Assembly: GCA_003963455.1 (NCBI GenBank)
Contig: RXJA01000243.1
Coordinates: 1 to 60,533, forward strand
From: Hyphomicrobiales bacterium
Lineage (GTDB): Bacteria; Pseudomonadota; Alphaproteobacteria; Rhizobiales; Rhizobiaceae
Length of the DNA stretch: 60,533 nucleotides
Reading direction: 5' to 3'
Of the stretch, positions 27,597 through 36,838 are shown in pieces. The stretch's first letter is position 1. Each line of letters opens with the position of its first letter. The notes beneath the pieces are model-generated. The model saw only the letters and a list, made by a program, of their open reading frames with translations, was not told the DNA's origin and searched no databases. Both the position numbers and the translations under genes were made by a program.

Positions 27597-27941
27597 GTGG
27601 AGAAGGCTTCTTCCTCGAAAGGCTTTCTCAGGGCGATGATAGCCCTTTGGACCCTGATTTCGCCTTGGGTTCTCGTGCATCTATCGATGGCGCCACCATC
27701 GCAGTTCCAGATCAGCGCTGGCGCCCTGTGGAATTTTCTCTTTGTCGGCGTGACCATGATGGTCATCTCGGTAGCACAGCTAATGACTGCGACAATTTGG
27801 GAGGGGCGCGTCAACGCCGCCGTGGGCGTATGGCTCATTGCTTCACCTTGGGTCCTCGGCTTCCGGAGCGACCCTGTTCTGACATGGAACGCCGTCGTGG
27901 TTGGTATCCTCGCGGTGGTCGTTTCCGACCTGCGGGGTTAG
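27597..27941 (+). CDS. SPW-repeat membrane protein
   Basis: A 114-residue protein with four hydrophobic segments and two copies of the SPWV motif (LISPWVLVHLS and IASPWVLGFRS), each followed by about 15 residues and an N-x-x-x-VG turn. This fits the SPW repeat family (PF03779), small inner-membrane proteins of unknown role. The GTG start at 27597 is 65-70 bp from a perfect FNR-type box. No partner gene is close. Confidence 0.8.
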   Translation: MEKASSSKGFLRAMIALWTLISPWVLVHLSMAPPSQFQISAGALWNFLFVGVTMMVISVAQLMTATIWEGRVNAAVGVWLIASPWVLGFRSDPVLTWNAVVVGILAVVVSDLRG

Positions 27942-28094
27942 CCGCTCTCTTGGATCAAGCAGGCGGACCCCACTAGTGCCCCTGCGGCGAAACTGGGATC
28001 CACTTACTCCAAAGTCGTTCGGGGAAGCCGAAAGTTGTTGGGCGGTTGTGGCTCTTGCCAGGGCCTGCGTTTCTCCCGCCGAGGCAGCAGGTTT

Positions 28095-28108
28095 TTGATC
28101 TGGCTCAA
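28095..28108. promoter_or_regulatory. FNR/FixK-type box of the lipoprotein gene
   Basis: TTGATCTGGCTCAA lies 108 bp before ATG 28210. The right half-site deviates by one base. Confidence 0.58.
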
Positions 28109-28209
28109 AGAAGGCGAAGGCGATCCCGATAAGGTGCCACTACATCGCCTTGCTGTCTAGCGATGCTGCAGCTTAATTGAAATTCAACCAAGACAATGGG
28201 AACAGAAAG

Positions 28210-28446
28210 ATGAAAGCAAAGAACTTAGCGGCCCTGGTTCTTACCAAGGGCGATGAAACTTCGCCGGTGAGAGGGTCTTTGATGCGGAGTATACCTGCGT
28301 TGATGATATTGGCTGCGGCATTGATTGTTTCGGGGTGTCAGCAGGTGCCTACCGATCATTGGTCCCCCAAGCGGTGCCAGTCAAAAGCGAACGACGCCAA
28401 GAACTGCTACCCAACGGACCTTCCGCATCTACCCGTGCACAAGTGA
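28210..28446 (+). CDS. Small lipoprotein
   Basis: A 78-residue ORF with a lipoprotein signal, IPALMILAAALIVSGCQQ, in which LIVSGC is a good lipobox. The mature part has only about 35 residues (QQVPTDHWSPKRCQSKAND and so on) with two further Cys and a His. The start is uncertain: ATG 28210 is used here, but ATG 28282 (MRSIPALM) has a strong AGAGGG ribosome site and gives a textbook 19-residue signal. It is probably membrane-anchored in the periplasm. No function is known. Confidence 0.55.
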   Translation: MKAKNLAALVLTKGDETSPVRGSLMRSIPALMILAAALIVSGCQQVPTDHWSPKRCQSKANDAKNCYPTDLPHLPVHK

Positions 28447-28697
28447 CCAGGGGACGGATAGGTATGGCACCCAACCACGACGTTGGCCTGGAGCGCGTCT
28501 TAGCCGACAATCGATACCGGAAGGATCGCATACTGTAAGGGTGATTTCTCGGCTGGAGCCTCTAGCCTGATGGAACTTTCCAGCAGGCATTCGGTGTTTC
28601 GCTTTTGCTTGGGGTCAAAGCAGCTACACCACTTGCAAGTACCATGTTCCCCTAGCCGGCGCGGCTTGACTGACACGGCCAGGTTTGCGCGCCAAGT

Positions 28698-29696
28698 ATG
28701 GATGAAAAAATGCGCCTTGCTCCGATCGTCGCTGTTGCCGTCCTCGTAGCCGCTGCTGGCGGCGGCTACGCATACTGGCTGAGGGAGGAGGCGACCCGCA
28801 TACCCATTGGGTTGGCACGAGCCAATGGTCGAATCGAAGTCGAGCGCGTCGACATCGCAACCAAATATGCCGGCCGCATCGCCGAGGTGGGCGTCACCGA
28901 GGGCTCTGAAGTTGAGAAAGATGCTGTCCTCGCCCGCATCGACACGGCAGAGATACTTGCGCAGCTTGCCGCGGCGAAAGCTGGCGTACACCGCAGCCAT
29001 CAAGGTGTGGCAAACGCCGAGGCCAATGTTGCCCTGCGCGAGGCGGAGTTGAAGCTGGCCGACGTGGAGCTGAAGCGCGCCGCCGAGCTCACGCGCACCA
29101 ATACGGCCACCCAAGCGGAACTGGACCGTCGCACGGCGCAGAGAGACATCTCAAAGGCCGCTCTGGATAGCGCCAAAGTGGCCGTGGAAGATGCCAAAAC
29201 AGCGGTGGAGGCTGCCGAGGCTCAGGTGACCCAGATCCAGGCGACAATTGCCGACATGACGCTTAAAGCTCCGGTGTCGGGCCGTGTTGAATATCGCCTT
29301 GCTCAGGCCGGGGAAGTCGTCGCGGCCGGCGGGCGGGTGCTCACGCTTCTCGACCTTTCAGACGCCCATATGACCATCTTCCTTCCGACCAGCCAAGTCG
29401 GCCGCGTCGAGCTCGGATCGGAGGCGCGGATCGTGCTCGACGGGGCGCCCGGATACGTCGTTCCGGCAACGGTTTCCTTCGTCGCGGCGGATGCGCAGTT
29501 CACCCCAAAATATGTCGAGACCGTCGATGAGCGCGAGAAGCTGATGTACCGGATCAAGCTGCACATTGATCCGCAGATACTCGAAAAACACAGCGGCTAT
29601 GTGAAAGCAGGCATGACCGGCAACGCTTACGTCAAAGTGCAGGCCGGAGCGGCCTGGCCGGCCGATCTGACGCCGAGGCTGCCGGATGTCCGCTGA
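28698..29696 (+). CDS. HlyD-family periplasmic adaptor (YhiI-like)
   Basis: The 332-residue membrane-fusion protein of an ABC exporter. It has one N-terminal helix (LAPIVAVAVLVAAAGGGYAYW), a biotinyl-lipoyl half-motif GRIEVERVDIATKYAGRIAEV, a long alpha-hairpin of coiled-coil heptads (about residues 95-190), the second lipoyl half LKAPVSGRVEYRLAQAGEVVAAGGRV, and a beta-barrel. Its stop overlaps the ABC gene start by 11 bp. The gene order adaptor, RbbA-like ABC, ABC-2 permease matches the E. coli yhiI-rbbA-yhhJ cluster, whose exported substrate is unknown. Confidence 0.88.
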   Translation: MDEKMRLAPIVAVAVLVAAAGGGYAYWLREEATRIPIGLARANGRIEVERVDIATKYAGRIAEVGVTEGSEVEKDAVLARIDTAEILAQLAAAKAGVHRSHQGVANAEANVALREAELKLADVELKRAAELTRTNTATQAELDRRTAQRDISKAALDSAKVAVEDAKTAVEAAEAQVTQIQATIADMTLKAPVSGRVEYRLAQAGEVVAAGGRVLTLLDLSDAHMTIFLPTSQVGRVELGSEARIVLDGAPGYVVPATVSFVAADAQFTPKYVETVDEREKLMYRIKLHIDPQILEKHSGYVKAGMTGNAYVKVQAGAAWPADLTPRLPDVR

Positions 29697-32466
29697 CCAT
29701 GGGCCCGCAATTCGAGTCGGTTCGATCCGCCACCGCTATGGCAAAACGATTGCGCTCGACGGCGTCAGCCTTTCGATCGACTCTGGAACGACGACGGCCT
29801 TCATCGGCCCAGATGGCGTCGGCAAGTCCAGTCTTCTCGGCCTGATAGCCGGCGTCAAGCAAATCCAGTCTGGAACCGTGGCGGCTCTCGGCGGGAACAT
29901 GGCATTGCGCTCTCACCGCGATTCGGTGGCGCCTCGCATCGCCTATATGCCACAGGGCCTCGGCCGCAACCTCTATCCGACCCTCTCCGTCGTCGAGAAC
30001 ATCGATTTCTTCGGCCGATTGTATGGACAGGCAGAAGGCGAGCGCCGCAAACGCATCGCGCGCCTTCTCATCGCGACGGGGCTCGATCCCTTCCCGGACC
30101 GTCCTGCCGGCAAATTGTCGGGCGGGATGAAGCAGAAGCTCGGCCTTTGCTGTGCCCTGATCCATGATCCCGACCTGTTGATTCTCGATGAGCCCACAAC
30201 CGGTGTCGATCCTCTGTCGCGGCGCCAATTTTGGGACCTGATCGGACGAATCCGCCTCGAACGTCCCGGCCTGACGGTGTTGGTGGCCACCGCCTACATG
30301 GAGGAAGCCGAGCGTTTCGACCACATCGTCGCCATGGATGAGGGCAAGGTTATCGCCGCAGGTGACACAGCGCAGATCCTTGCCCAAACCAAGGCAAGCA
30401 CGCTGGAGGAAGCCTACATCGCTCTCCAGCGTCCTGAACGGCGCGGCGATCGCAAGAAACTGACGATTCCACAGCTGCAACACAGCGATGGTCCTCCAGC
30501 GATCGCTGCCGATAACCTTACCATGCGCTTCGGCGATTTCACCGCGGTGGATCACGTCAGCTTTCGAATCCAGCGCGGAGAGATTTTTGGGTTTCTGGGA
30601 TCGAATGGTTGCGGCAAGACGACCACGATGAAGATGCTCACGGGGCTTCTGCCGGCGAGCGAAGGGCGAGCCGAGCTGTTGGGAAAGCCTGTCGACGCCC
30701 GCGACATCATGACAAGAATGCGCATCGGCTACATGTCGCAGTCCTTCTCGCTCTATGAGGAGATCTCCGTCAGGGCGAACCTGGAGCTTCATGGGCGTCT
30801 CTTTCGCATTCAGGGAGACGAACTTGAGGCGCGCGTCACCTCGGCGCTGGACCGGTTCGACCTCGAAGTCGTTGCAAACGCGTTACCAACTGAACTGCCG
30901 CTCGGGATGCGCCAGCGGCTCCAGCTTGCTGCGGCCTGTCTGCATCAGCCCGAAGTGCTGATCCTCGACGAACCCACTTCAGGTGTGGACCCGGCGGCAC
31001 GTGACCGGTTCTGGGGTCTCCTCGTCGAGATGTCACGCCGCGATGGAGTGACCATCTTCATCTCGACACATTTCATGAATGAGGCCGAACGCTGTGACCG
31101 GGTTTCCTTGATGCATGCAGGCCGCGTTCTTGCGATCGGCAGCCCCGACGAACTTCGCCTGGCGCGTAACGCCGGCAATCTAGAGGACGCCTTTGTTGCC
31201 TATCTCGAGGAGGCATCGGCCCAGCCGGCGGCGCCGAAGAATCTACCTGCGTCATCTGCCGCCGTCGAGCAGACCAATGCGTCTGCTCTGTCCGAGTCAG
31301 AGACGACGTCCCCGGCAGACCTCTCGCCCAGATCGCCAACGGCATCTCTGCGTCGAATCTGGGCCTTTGCCCGGCGAGAGGCCGTAGAACTCCTGAGAGA
31401 TCGCATCCGGCTTGCCTTCGCACTGCTCGGACCTCTCTTGCTGCTGGCGACGTTTGGCTATGGCATCTCGTTTGATATCGAAAATCTTCGCTACGCTGTG
31501 CTCGATCGAGATCAGTCTGTTGAGAGCCGCTTGTTCCTGGAGCAGTTTTCGCATTCACGCTATTTTGTTGAACAGTCACCACTGACAACCGAATTCGAGA
31601 TCGACAATCGCTTGCGATCGGGCGAGTTGCGGTTCGCTGTCGATATTCCGCCCGGCTTTGGTCGCGACCTTCTGCAGGATCGCCAGCCGCAGGTGAGCTT
31701 CTGGCTCGACGGCGGCAATACGTTTCCGGCAGAGACGGCGCGCGCTTACATCCAGGGTGCGGTTCTGACCTACGCGGCGGAGCGCCAGCTTCAGGAACAT
31801 GGCCAAGATGTGCAGATGCTGCCGGTCAATGTCGAGCCCCGGTTTCGCTATAACCAGGACTTCCGCAGCGTATTCGCAATCACGCCGGGGTCGATCATGC
31901 TTCTGCTGGTCGTGTTTCCAGCGATGTTGACGGCACTCGCCGTCGTCCGGGAAAAGGAGATGGGCTCGATTACGAACGTCTACGCCTCTCCCGCGACGGT
32001 CAGCGAGTATCTCATCGGCAAGCAGCTACCCTATGTTGCGACTGGACTTGTCAGTTTTGTCAGTCTTGTGGTGATGGCTGCCAGCGTGCTTGGCGTGGTT
32101 CCAAAGGGGTCCGTGCTTGCCTTGTCAATTGCAGCCTTGAGCTACGTATTTGCGGCTACCGCCTTCGGTCTTTTGGTATCGGCATTCGTCTCGACACAGG
32201 TCGCGGCGGTCTTTGCAACGGCGATTCTGACCGCAATGACTGCAGCGCATTATTCCGGGTTCCTTTTTCCGGCCTCGACCCTTGAAGGCCCAGCTCGAGT
32301 AATGGGACTTTCATTTCCCGCACTTTGGTTCCAAACCGTCAGTCTCGGCGTCTTTGCCAAAGGGCTCGGGGCGAACGCGTTTGTTACCGAGATCGCCGTA
32401 TTGATCGGTTTTGGTATCGTGTTTCTCCTGCTCGCCCGCCTGTCGGTCCGCAAGCAAAGCATCTAG
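29686..32466 (+). CDS. RbbA-like double ATPase fused to ABC-2 permease
   Basis: A 926-residue protein: two ABC ATPase domains, then a six-helix ABC-2 permease. NBD1 has Walker A GPDGVGKSSLL (about residue 45), signature LSGGMKQKLGL and Walker B LLILDEPTTGVDP. NBD2 has GSNGCGKTTTMKM, a degenerate signature LPLGMRQRLQLA and VLILDEPTSGVDPAA. The permease half (from about residue 560) has a large loop and the segment MLTALAVVREKEMGSITNVYASP. The layout and length match RbbA of E. coli (about 911 aa), reported to affect ribosome-associated ATPase activity; the membrane half suggests export. Confidence 0.9.
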   Translation: MSADHGPAIRVGSIRHRYGKTIALDGVSLSIDSGTTTAFIGPDGVGKSSLLGLIAGVKQIQSGTVAALGGNMALRSHRDSVAPRIAYMPQGLGRNLYPTLSVVENIDFFGRLYGQAEGERRKRIARLLIATGLDPFPDRPAGKLSGGMKQKLGLCCALIHDPDLLILDEPTTGVDPLSRRQFWDLIGRIRLERPGLTVLVATAYMEEAERFDHIVAMDEGKVIAAGDTAQILAQTKASTLEEAYIALQRPERRGDRKKLTIPQLQHSDGPPAIAADNLTMRFGDFTAVDHVSFRIQRGEIFGFLGSNGCGKTTTMKMLTGLLPASEGRAELLGKPVDARDIMTRMRIGYMSQSFSLYEEISVRANLELHGRLFRIQGDELEARVTSALDRFDLEVVANALPTELPLGMRQRLQLAAACLHQPEVLILDEPTSGVDPAARDRFWGLLVEMSRRDGVTIFISTHFMNEAERCDRVSLMHAGRVLAIGSPDELRLARNAGNLEDAFVAYLEEASAQPAAPKNLPASSAAVEQTNASALSESETTSPADLSPRSPTASLRRIWAFARREAVELLRDRIRLAFALLGPLLLLATFGYGISFDIENLRYAVLDRDQSVESRLFLEQFSHSRYFVEQSPLTTEFEIDNRLRSGELRFAVDIPPGFGRDLLQDRQPQVSFWLDGGNTFPAETARAYIQGAVLTYAAERQLQEHGQDVQMLPVNVEPRFRYNQDFRSVFAITPGSIMLLLVVFPAMLTALAVVREKEMGSITNVYASPATVSEYLIGKQLPYVATGLVSFVSLVVMAASVLGVVPKGSVLALSIAALSYVFAATAFGLLVSAFVSTQVAAVFATAILTAMTAAHYSGFLFPASTLEGPARVMGLSFPALWFQTVSLGVFAKGLGANAFVTEIAVLIGFGIVFLLLARLSVRKQSI

Positions 32467-32468
32467 CC

Positions 32469-33596
32469 ATGAAATACTGGATTCGGAACGTATTTCGTCT
32501 CGGTCTCAAGGAACTCGCCAGCCTGGCGCGCGACGTGGTCATGGCAGTGCTGATTGTCTATGTTTTCACGGTCGCCGTCTACTCCGAGGCGACTGCTATG
32601 AAGACCGACGTAAGCAATGCCGGTGTGGCCATCGTCGATGCCGACCACTCGATCTTGTCCGCACGCATAAAGGACGCCCTGCAACCGCCTTACTTTCGCG
32701 CGCCCCGCGAAATCGATCGATCAGAACTCGATGAACTCCTCGACAAGGGACTATACACCTTTGTCCTCGAAATTCCGCCGCGCTTCGAAGCCGATCTCTT
32801 GGCGAACCGCGGCCCTTCAATACAGATCAATGTCGATGCGACGGCAGTCGCACAGGCCGCCGTCGGAACAGCCTACATCCAGCAGATCATCTCGCGTGAG
32901 ACCGCAAGCTTTGTGCATGCGCACGGTGCCAGCCAGGCCGTTCCAGTCGAGCCAGTCATCCGTGCCTTGTTCAATCAGAACCTGGAAGCGATTCGCTTTT
33001 CCGCAAGTATGGGTATCATCAACAATGTCACGATTCTTGCGGTCATCCTCGCCGGCGCGGCGGTGATGCGCGAACGCGAGCGCGGCACCATCGAGCACTT
33101 GCTGGTGATGCCTGTGCTGCCGAACGAAATTCTTGCGGCAAAGATCTGGGCGAATGGATTGATCGTTCTGATCGCAGCAGGGCTTTCCTTGCACCTCGTC
33201 GTGCAGTTCGCGCTCCAAGTGCCAATCGTGGGGTCGGTGGAATTCTTCCTCGCCGGGGCCGCCGTTTATCTGTTCGCCGTGACATCGCTCGGCATCTTGC
33301 TGGCCACCATCGCCAACTCGATGCCGCAATTCGCGCTGTTGGCGATCCCGGTCTTCATCGTGATGTTCTTGCTGTCAGGCTCGTTCACGCCCTTCGAGAG
33401 CATGCCTGTGTTGCTGCAATACGTGATGTACGCATCACCGTCGACACATTTTGTCAGATTCGCGCAATCGGTCCTCTATCGCGGCGCCGGACTTGACCTC
33501 GTCTGGAGGGACCTGGCAGCAATGGCAGCGCTTGGTGCTGCGTTTGTTGCGGCGGCCTTGTCACGCTTCAGGATAATGCTCGCGCGTCAGTCGTAG
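32469..33596 (+). CDS. ABC-2 type permease (YhhJ-like)
   Basis: A 375-residue inner-membrane permease. An N-terminal helix, a periplasmic loop with VDATAVAQAAVGTAYIQQII, and a cluster of five C-terminal helices carry the family segment AGAAVMRERERGTIEHLLVMPVLPNEILAAKI. ATG 32469 begins 2 bp after the RbbA-like stop, so translation is coupled. It pairs with the permease half of the upstream protein. No substrate is evident. Confidence 0.88.
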   Translation: MKYWIRNVFRLGLKELASLARDVVMAVLIVYVFTVAVYSEATAMKTDVSNAGVAIVDADHSILSARIKDALQPPYFRAPREIDRSELDELLDKGLYTFVLEIPPRFEADLLANRGPSIQINVDATAVAQAAVGTAYIQQIISRETASFVHAHGASQAVPVEPVIRALFNQNLEAIRFSASMGIINNVTILAVILAGAAVMRERERGTIEHLLVMPVLPNEILAAKIWANGLIVLIAAGLSLHLVVQFALQVPIVGSVEFFLAGAAVYLFAVTSLGILLATIANSMPQFALLAIPVFIVMFLLSGSFTPFESMPVLLQYVMYASPSTHFVRFAQSVLYRGAGLDLVWRDLAAMAALGAAFVAAALSRFRIMLARQS

Positions 33597-33804
33597 CCGC
33601 TGTTCGTGCCTTATTGGACGGCGAATGCCATTCCTGGAGTAAACTAGCGCCGACGACGCACTGACGCACGCTGATCGAGACGTTATTCAGCGAAGACGCT
33701 GTTCAATAGGTCGTTTTCGCGGACGTCGCGTCGCCGAGAGCGACAGGATACCTTCTGCCCGATATACAAGTCGGTTCAACGGGTGATCGGCAACTATTCG
33801 GACG

Positions 33805-35844
33805 TCATTTCCGCATCTCGCCTTGGCGAGCCAATAGTACCTGCCCGTCCCAATCTGCCTCCGGGATCCTACTTGCTCGGGAAACCAAGCGCCCACCATC
33901 AAGCGCGGCGGCCAGCGCGTTCCGTGGTGCGTTCATGTCAGGCTGCGTCAGTGCCAGTGTGACAAGCGAGAGGGGATGATCGAGACGCTCCTCGACGGCA
34001 GACCCGATCCAGAGTGGCGCAGTCTGTCCGTTGGTAACCTCGACGTCGGCTGCCCACAGCCGGAGCACGAGACGAGAATCCGAGAATACAACGTCACCGG
34101 ACTGTCGAATAAGGGTAAGGCTGGGAAAGCGACCGCCGGCGAGAAAGGGAACAACCGGAAGATTGGCCGCACTGGCCGATCCGGTGAACCAGGTCAGAGT
34201 GCTCAATGGCGCCCAAGCTGCCGATGTGTGCCAGCCCTTCCGCAGCAAGACGTTTTGCAGGCTTTGCAAGCTACCGGCCCACTGGAACGTCAGAGGCTCT
34301 TGCGTCTCGCCGGTAAGGTCGATGCGTCGTGCCGGCAGTTGCTGCCAATCCGACGCCCACCAATCAGCGGCCGCCATTGATTGCGTCGCGCTTTTGATTG
34401 CGTATCGCTGGATATCCGTCGCATTGCTGCGGTAGATATGAAAGCCTCCGGCGAGGATGAGCGCCGCACATCCGACTGTGAGCAGCCGACTTGGTTCAAT
34501 GCGTTCGGTTTGGCGGCGCAGATAGGACAGTCCAAGCAGCGCGAGCCACGCGGATCCGAATGCCAATCCTCCGAGCACGTCGGACAGCCAATGCTCACCT
34601 AGATAGAGGCGTGAGAACGCGATCATGAATATCAGGATCGCTGTAACGAGTGTGACCAAGACGCGCAACGCGGGGCGAAGTTCACGCGCGATAAGGAAGG
34701 CGAGGAATCCGTAGAGCACCATATTGACTGTGCTATGGCCGCTTGGAAAGGAAAACGCACTCCAGCCGGGATAGAGCGATTCACCTGGCCTGGCTCGATG
34801 CAAAGCTACCTTGATGGCTGTGTTAAGGGCCGAAGCTCCAGCGATTGCAGCGATCCAATAGGCGGCCGTGCGCCAGGCGCGCTTCCACGCAAGCCACAGA
34901 AAGATGATGATTGTGACCGCCACCACGACGGCGGTGTCGCCGAGCTCGGTGATGGCGATCATCACCACATCGCCGGGTGCGGTGCGAAGATCCTGGAGGG
35001 CGCGATAGATCGCGCCGTCAGCGAGCACTAACGGATCGCCGCTGACTACATCTTCAAGGACGCCGAAGAACAGCCATGCTGCTCCGACGAGCAGAACCAT
35101 CGGCAATGCGAGAGCCCGCGCCTCGTGCTGTAAAGGATCAAACAAACTGGTGAGATTGCGGCCGAGCCAGGTGTCGTGGGTGCCGGCCCAGGTCCGTAGC
35201 CATTCCCCACCTACGATGAGCAAGGCTATGCCGCGGCGCAACGCCCAGCGCACCACATGCAGAACCACCCAACTTGCCACGACCAGAACGATCAGCAGGA
35301 TCGCCAGCGGCCTTGCAGCCGCACCGAAAATGCCGAAGGCGGCACCGACGAGTACACCGGGCAGGATATGCGACGGAGCCCAGGCGAGCGCCGACGCCAC
35401 ATTGACGGCATAGAACCGTCTGACCGACATTCCCAGCATGCCGGCGAAGAGCGGAATGAAGGCGCGGACGCCCGGTGTGAAGCGTGCGAGAAAAATGCTT
35501 TTGTCGCCGTGACGCCTGAAAAGGGCCTCGCTGCGCTCAATCAGATCGGGGCGCCGATTTAGTGGCCAGAGGCCAAGAATTTCGCGATGGTATCGGTGCC
35601 CGAGCCAGAATGAAAAGCCATCACCAGCGATGGCGCCTGAAGTGGCGGCGATCAGCAACGGCCAGAGCAACAATACGCCGCTCGGCACTAGGGTGCTGAG
35701 CGCGAGGATCACGGCGGTGCCGGGGATGACGACGCCGATGATCGGGATCGACTCCGAAAGCGCCAGCAGAAACACCGCTAGATAGGCCACACGCGGGTGC
35801 GCCGTCAGGAATTCGACCACCGATGAGACCAGGGATGTCAGCAT
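33805..35844 (-). CDS. DedA-PAP2-LssY fusion membrane protein
   Basis: A 679-residue three-part membrane protein. Residues 1-200 are a DedA/VTT domain (FLLALSESIPIIGVVIPGTAVIL, FRRHGDKSIFLARFTPGVRAFIP). Residues about 260-440 are a PAP2 phosphatase (KVALHRARPGES, SFPSGHST, SRLYLGEHWLSDVLGG). The C-terminal 200 residues match LssY-like proteins. PAP2 enzymes dephosphorylate lipid phosphates such as undecaprenyl-PP, and DedA proteins move lipid carriers across the membrane, so lipid recycling is plausible. ATG 35844 was chosen because the upstream in-frame residues are not family-like. It lies 91 bp after the PRPP synthetase gene, in the same direction. Confidence 0.85.
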   Translation of the reverse strand: MLTSLVSSVVEFLTAHPRVAYLAVFLLALSESIPIIGVVIPGTAVILALSTLVPSGVLLLWPLLIAATSGAIAGDGFSFWLGHRYHREILGLWPLNRRPDLIERSEALFRRHGDKSIFLARFTPGVRAFIPLFAGMLGMSVRRFYAVNVASALAWAPSHILPGVLVGAAFGIFGAAARPLAILLIVLVVASWVVLHVVRWALRRGIALLIVGGEWLRTWAGTHDTWLGRNLTSLFDPLQHEARALALPMVLLVGAAWLFFGVLEDVVSGDPLVLADGAIYRALQDLRTAPGDVVMIAITELGDTAVVVAVTIIIFLWLAWKRAWRTAAYWIAAIAGASALNTAIKVALHRARPGESLYPGWSAFSFPSGHSTVNMVLYGFLAFLIARELRPALRVLVTLVTAILIFMIAFSRLYLGEHWLSDVLGGLAFGSAWLALLGLSYLRRQTERIEPSRLLTVGCAALILAGGFHIYRSNATDIQRYAIKSATQSMAAADWWASDWQQLPARRIDLTGETQEPLTFQWAGSLQSLQNVLLRKGWHTSAAWAPLSTLTWFTGSASAANLPVVPFLAGGRFPSLTLIRQSGDVVFSDSRLVLRLWAADVEVTNGQTAPLWIGSAVEERLDHPLSLVTLALTQPDMNAPRNALAAALDGGRLVSRASRIPEADWDGQVLLARQGEMRK

Positions 35845-35935
35845 CCCGAGGCATCCTATAGAGCGCCGGTGACGAGGCGGTCGATGCAAGTGGCGCTCAT
35901 CATGCGAGAACAGGCGAGCGACGTGGTCACGACCT

Positions 35936-36838
35936 TTACCTCGACGGGGCGTTTCCGAACAATTCGGCGCTGGTGTCGGCCAGCAAGCTGGCAATGGAAA
36001 TCGAATTCGACGGATGCGGAATCGAGTCTGTGCTCACGACCCTTTCGGCGCCGGCCGCCAACAGCTGCGCGTAGGCGTCTTGAGCGAAGATGGGATGAAT
36101 GACGATGCAGACTGCAGGAGGCAGACCAAGTTGCCTTAGGTGACCCAGAGTTTCGATCATGGTCCCTCCCGACGAAACAATGTCATCAACGATGATTGGG
36201 GTTCGGCTGCGAGCCGCGTCAATCGAAGGAAGGCTTACATCGACGTTGCGGTCACCGCGTCGGGTTTTCGTCAAGATCTGAAAGGCAACGCCGGCGCGGT
36301 GAGCGATGTCGGATACCCATTGGCCGCTTTCACTGTCGGGACCTATCAGGATTGCGTTCGGAAAGTTGTCTCGAATCCAATCTGCCACAAGAGAAGCCGT
36401 TGCCACCACATGAGCCGGAATCCGAAACAGAGCGGAAAGCTTGGGATTCCTGTGCAAATGGGGATCTGCCGTCACCAGCCAATCGAAACTTTCCGCCAGG
36501 AAACGTGCGAACACTGGCGCGCTCACTGCTTCGCCGGGATTGAACCGCTTATCCTGGCGCATGTAGGCCAGATAAGGCGCAATAAGGCCAACGGAGCGCG
36601 CGCCGAACTCGCGAGCTGTCGCGCCCGCGAACCGCAGCGGCAGGGCGAGTGCATCGGGATTGCGCAAACTGGCGACGAGCGCAACATCGGAGCCGCGCAA
36701 ATCCTGTTCGATCGCGACCAGGGATTCCCCATCCGGAAAGTGGCGCCAGTCCAGCCGGCCGGTTCGCGCGCCCAGCAACGGGGCTATCGCGTCAGCCAGC
36801 GGTCGCTGCAACGGGAAAGGAAGCAGCACGCGGGTCAT
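35936..36838 (-). CDS. Divergent ribose-phosphate pyrophosphokinase
   Basis: It makes or consumes PRPP. The 300-aa protein has the PRTase-fold loop IIVDDIVSSGGTMIE (PRPP-binding, about residue 215), GARSVGLIAPYLAYMRQDKRF, the catalytic DPHLHRNPKLSALF and GPDSESGQWV. In housekeeping PRPP synthetases the metal/ATP segment usually reads DLHxxQ; the DPHLHR here resembles archaeal-like forms, and the chain is about 15 residues shorter. Its start (36838) overlaps the phosphorylase stop (36835) by 4 bp. It is likely a specialised copy linked to nucleotide salvage. Confidence 0.85.
   Translation of the reverse strand: MTRVLLPFPLQRPLADAIAPLLGARTGRLDWRHFPDGESLVAIEQDLRGSDVALVASLRNPDALALPLRFAGATAREFGARSVGLIAPYLAYMRQDKRFNPGEAVSAPVFARFLAESFDWLVTADPHLHRNPKLSALFRIPAHVVATASLVADWIRDNFPNAILIGPDSESGQWVSDIAHRAGVAFQILTKTRRGDRNVDVSLPSIDAARSRTPIIVDDIVSSGGTMIETLGHLRQLGLPPAVCIVIHPIFAQDAYAQLLAAGAERVVSTDSIPHPSNSISIASLLADTSAELFGNAPSR

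Noticed and set aside
28171..28190. TTGAAATTCAA considered as another FNR-type box
   Set aside because: The half-sites are separated by only 3 bases, not 6.
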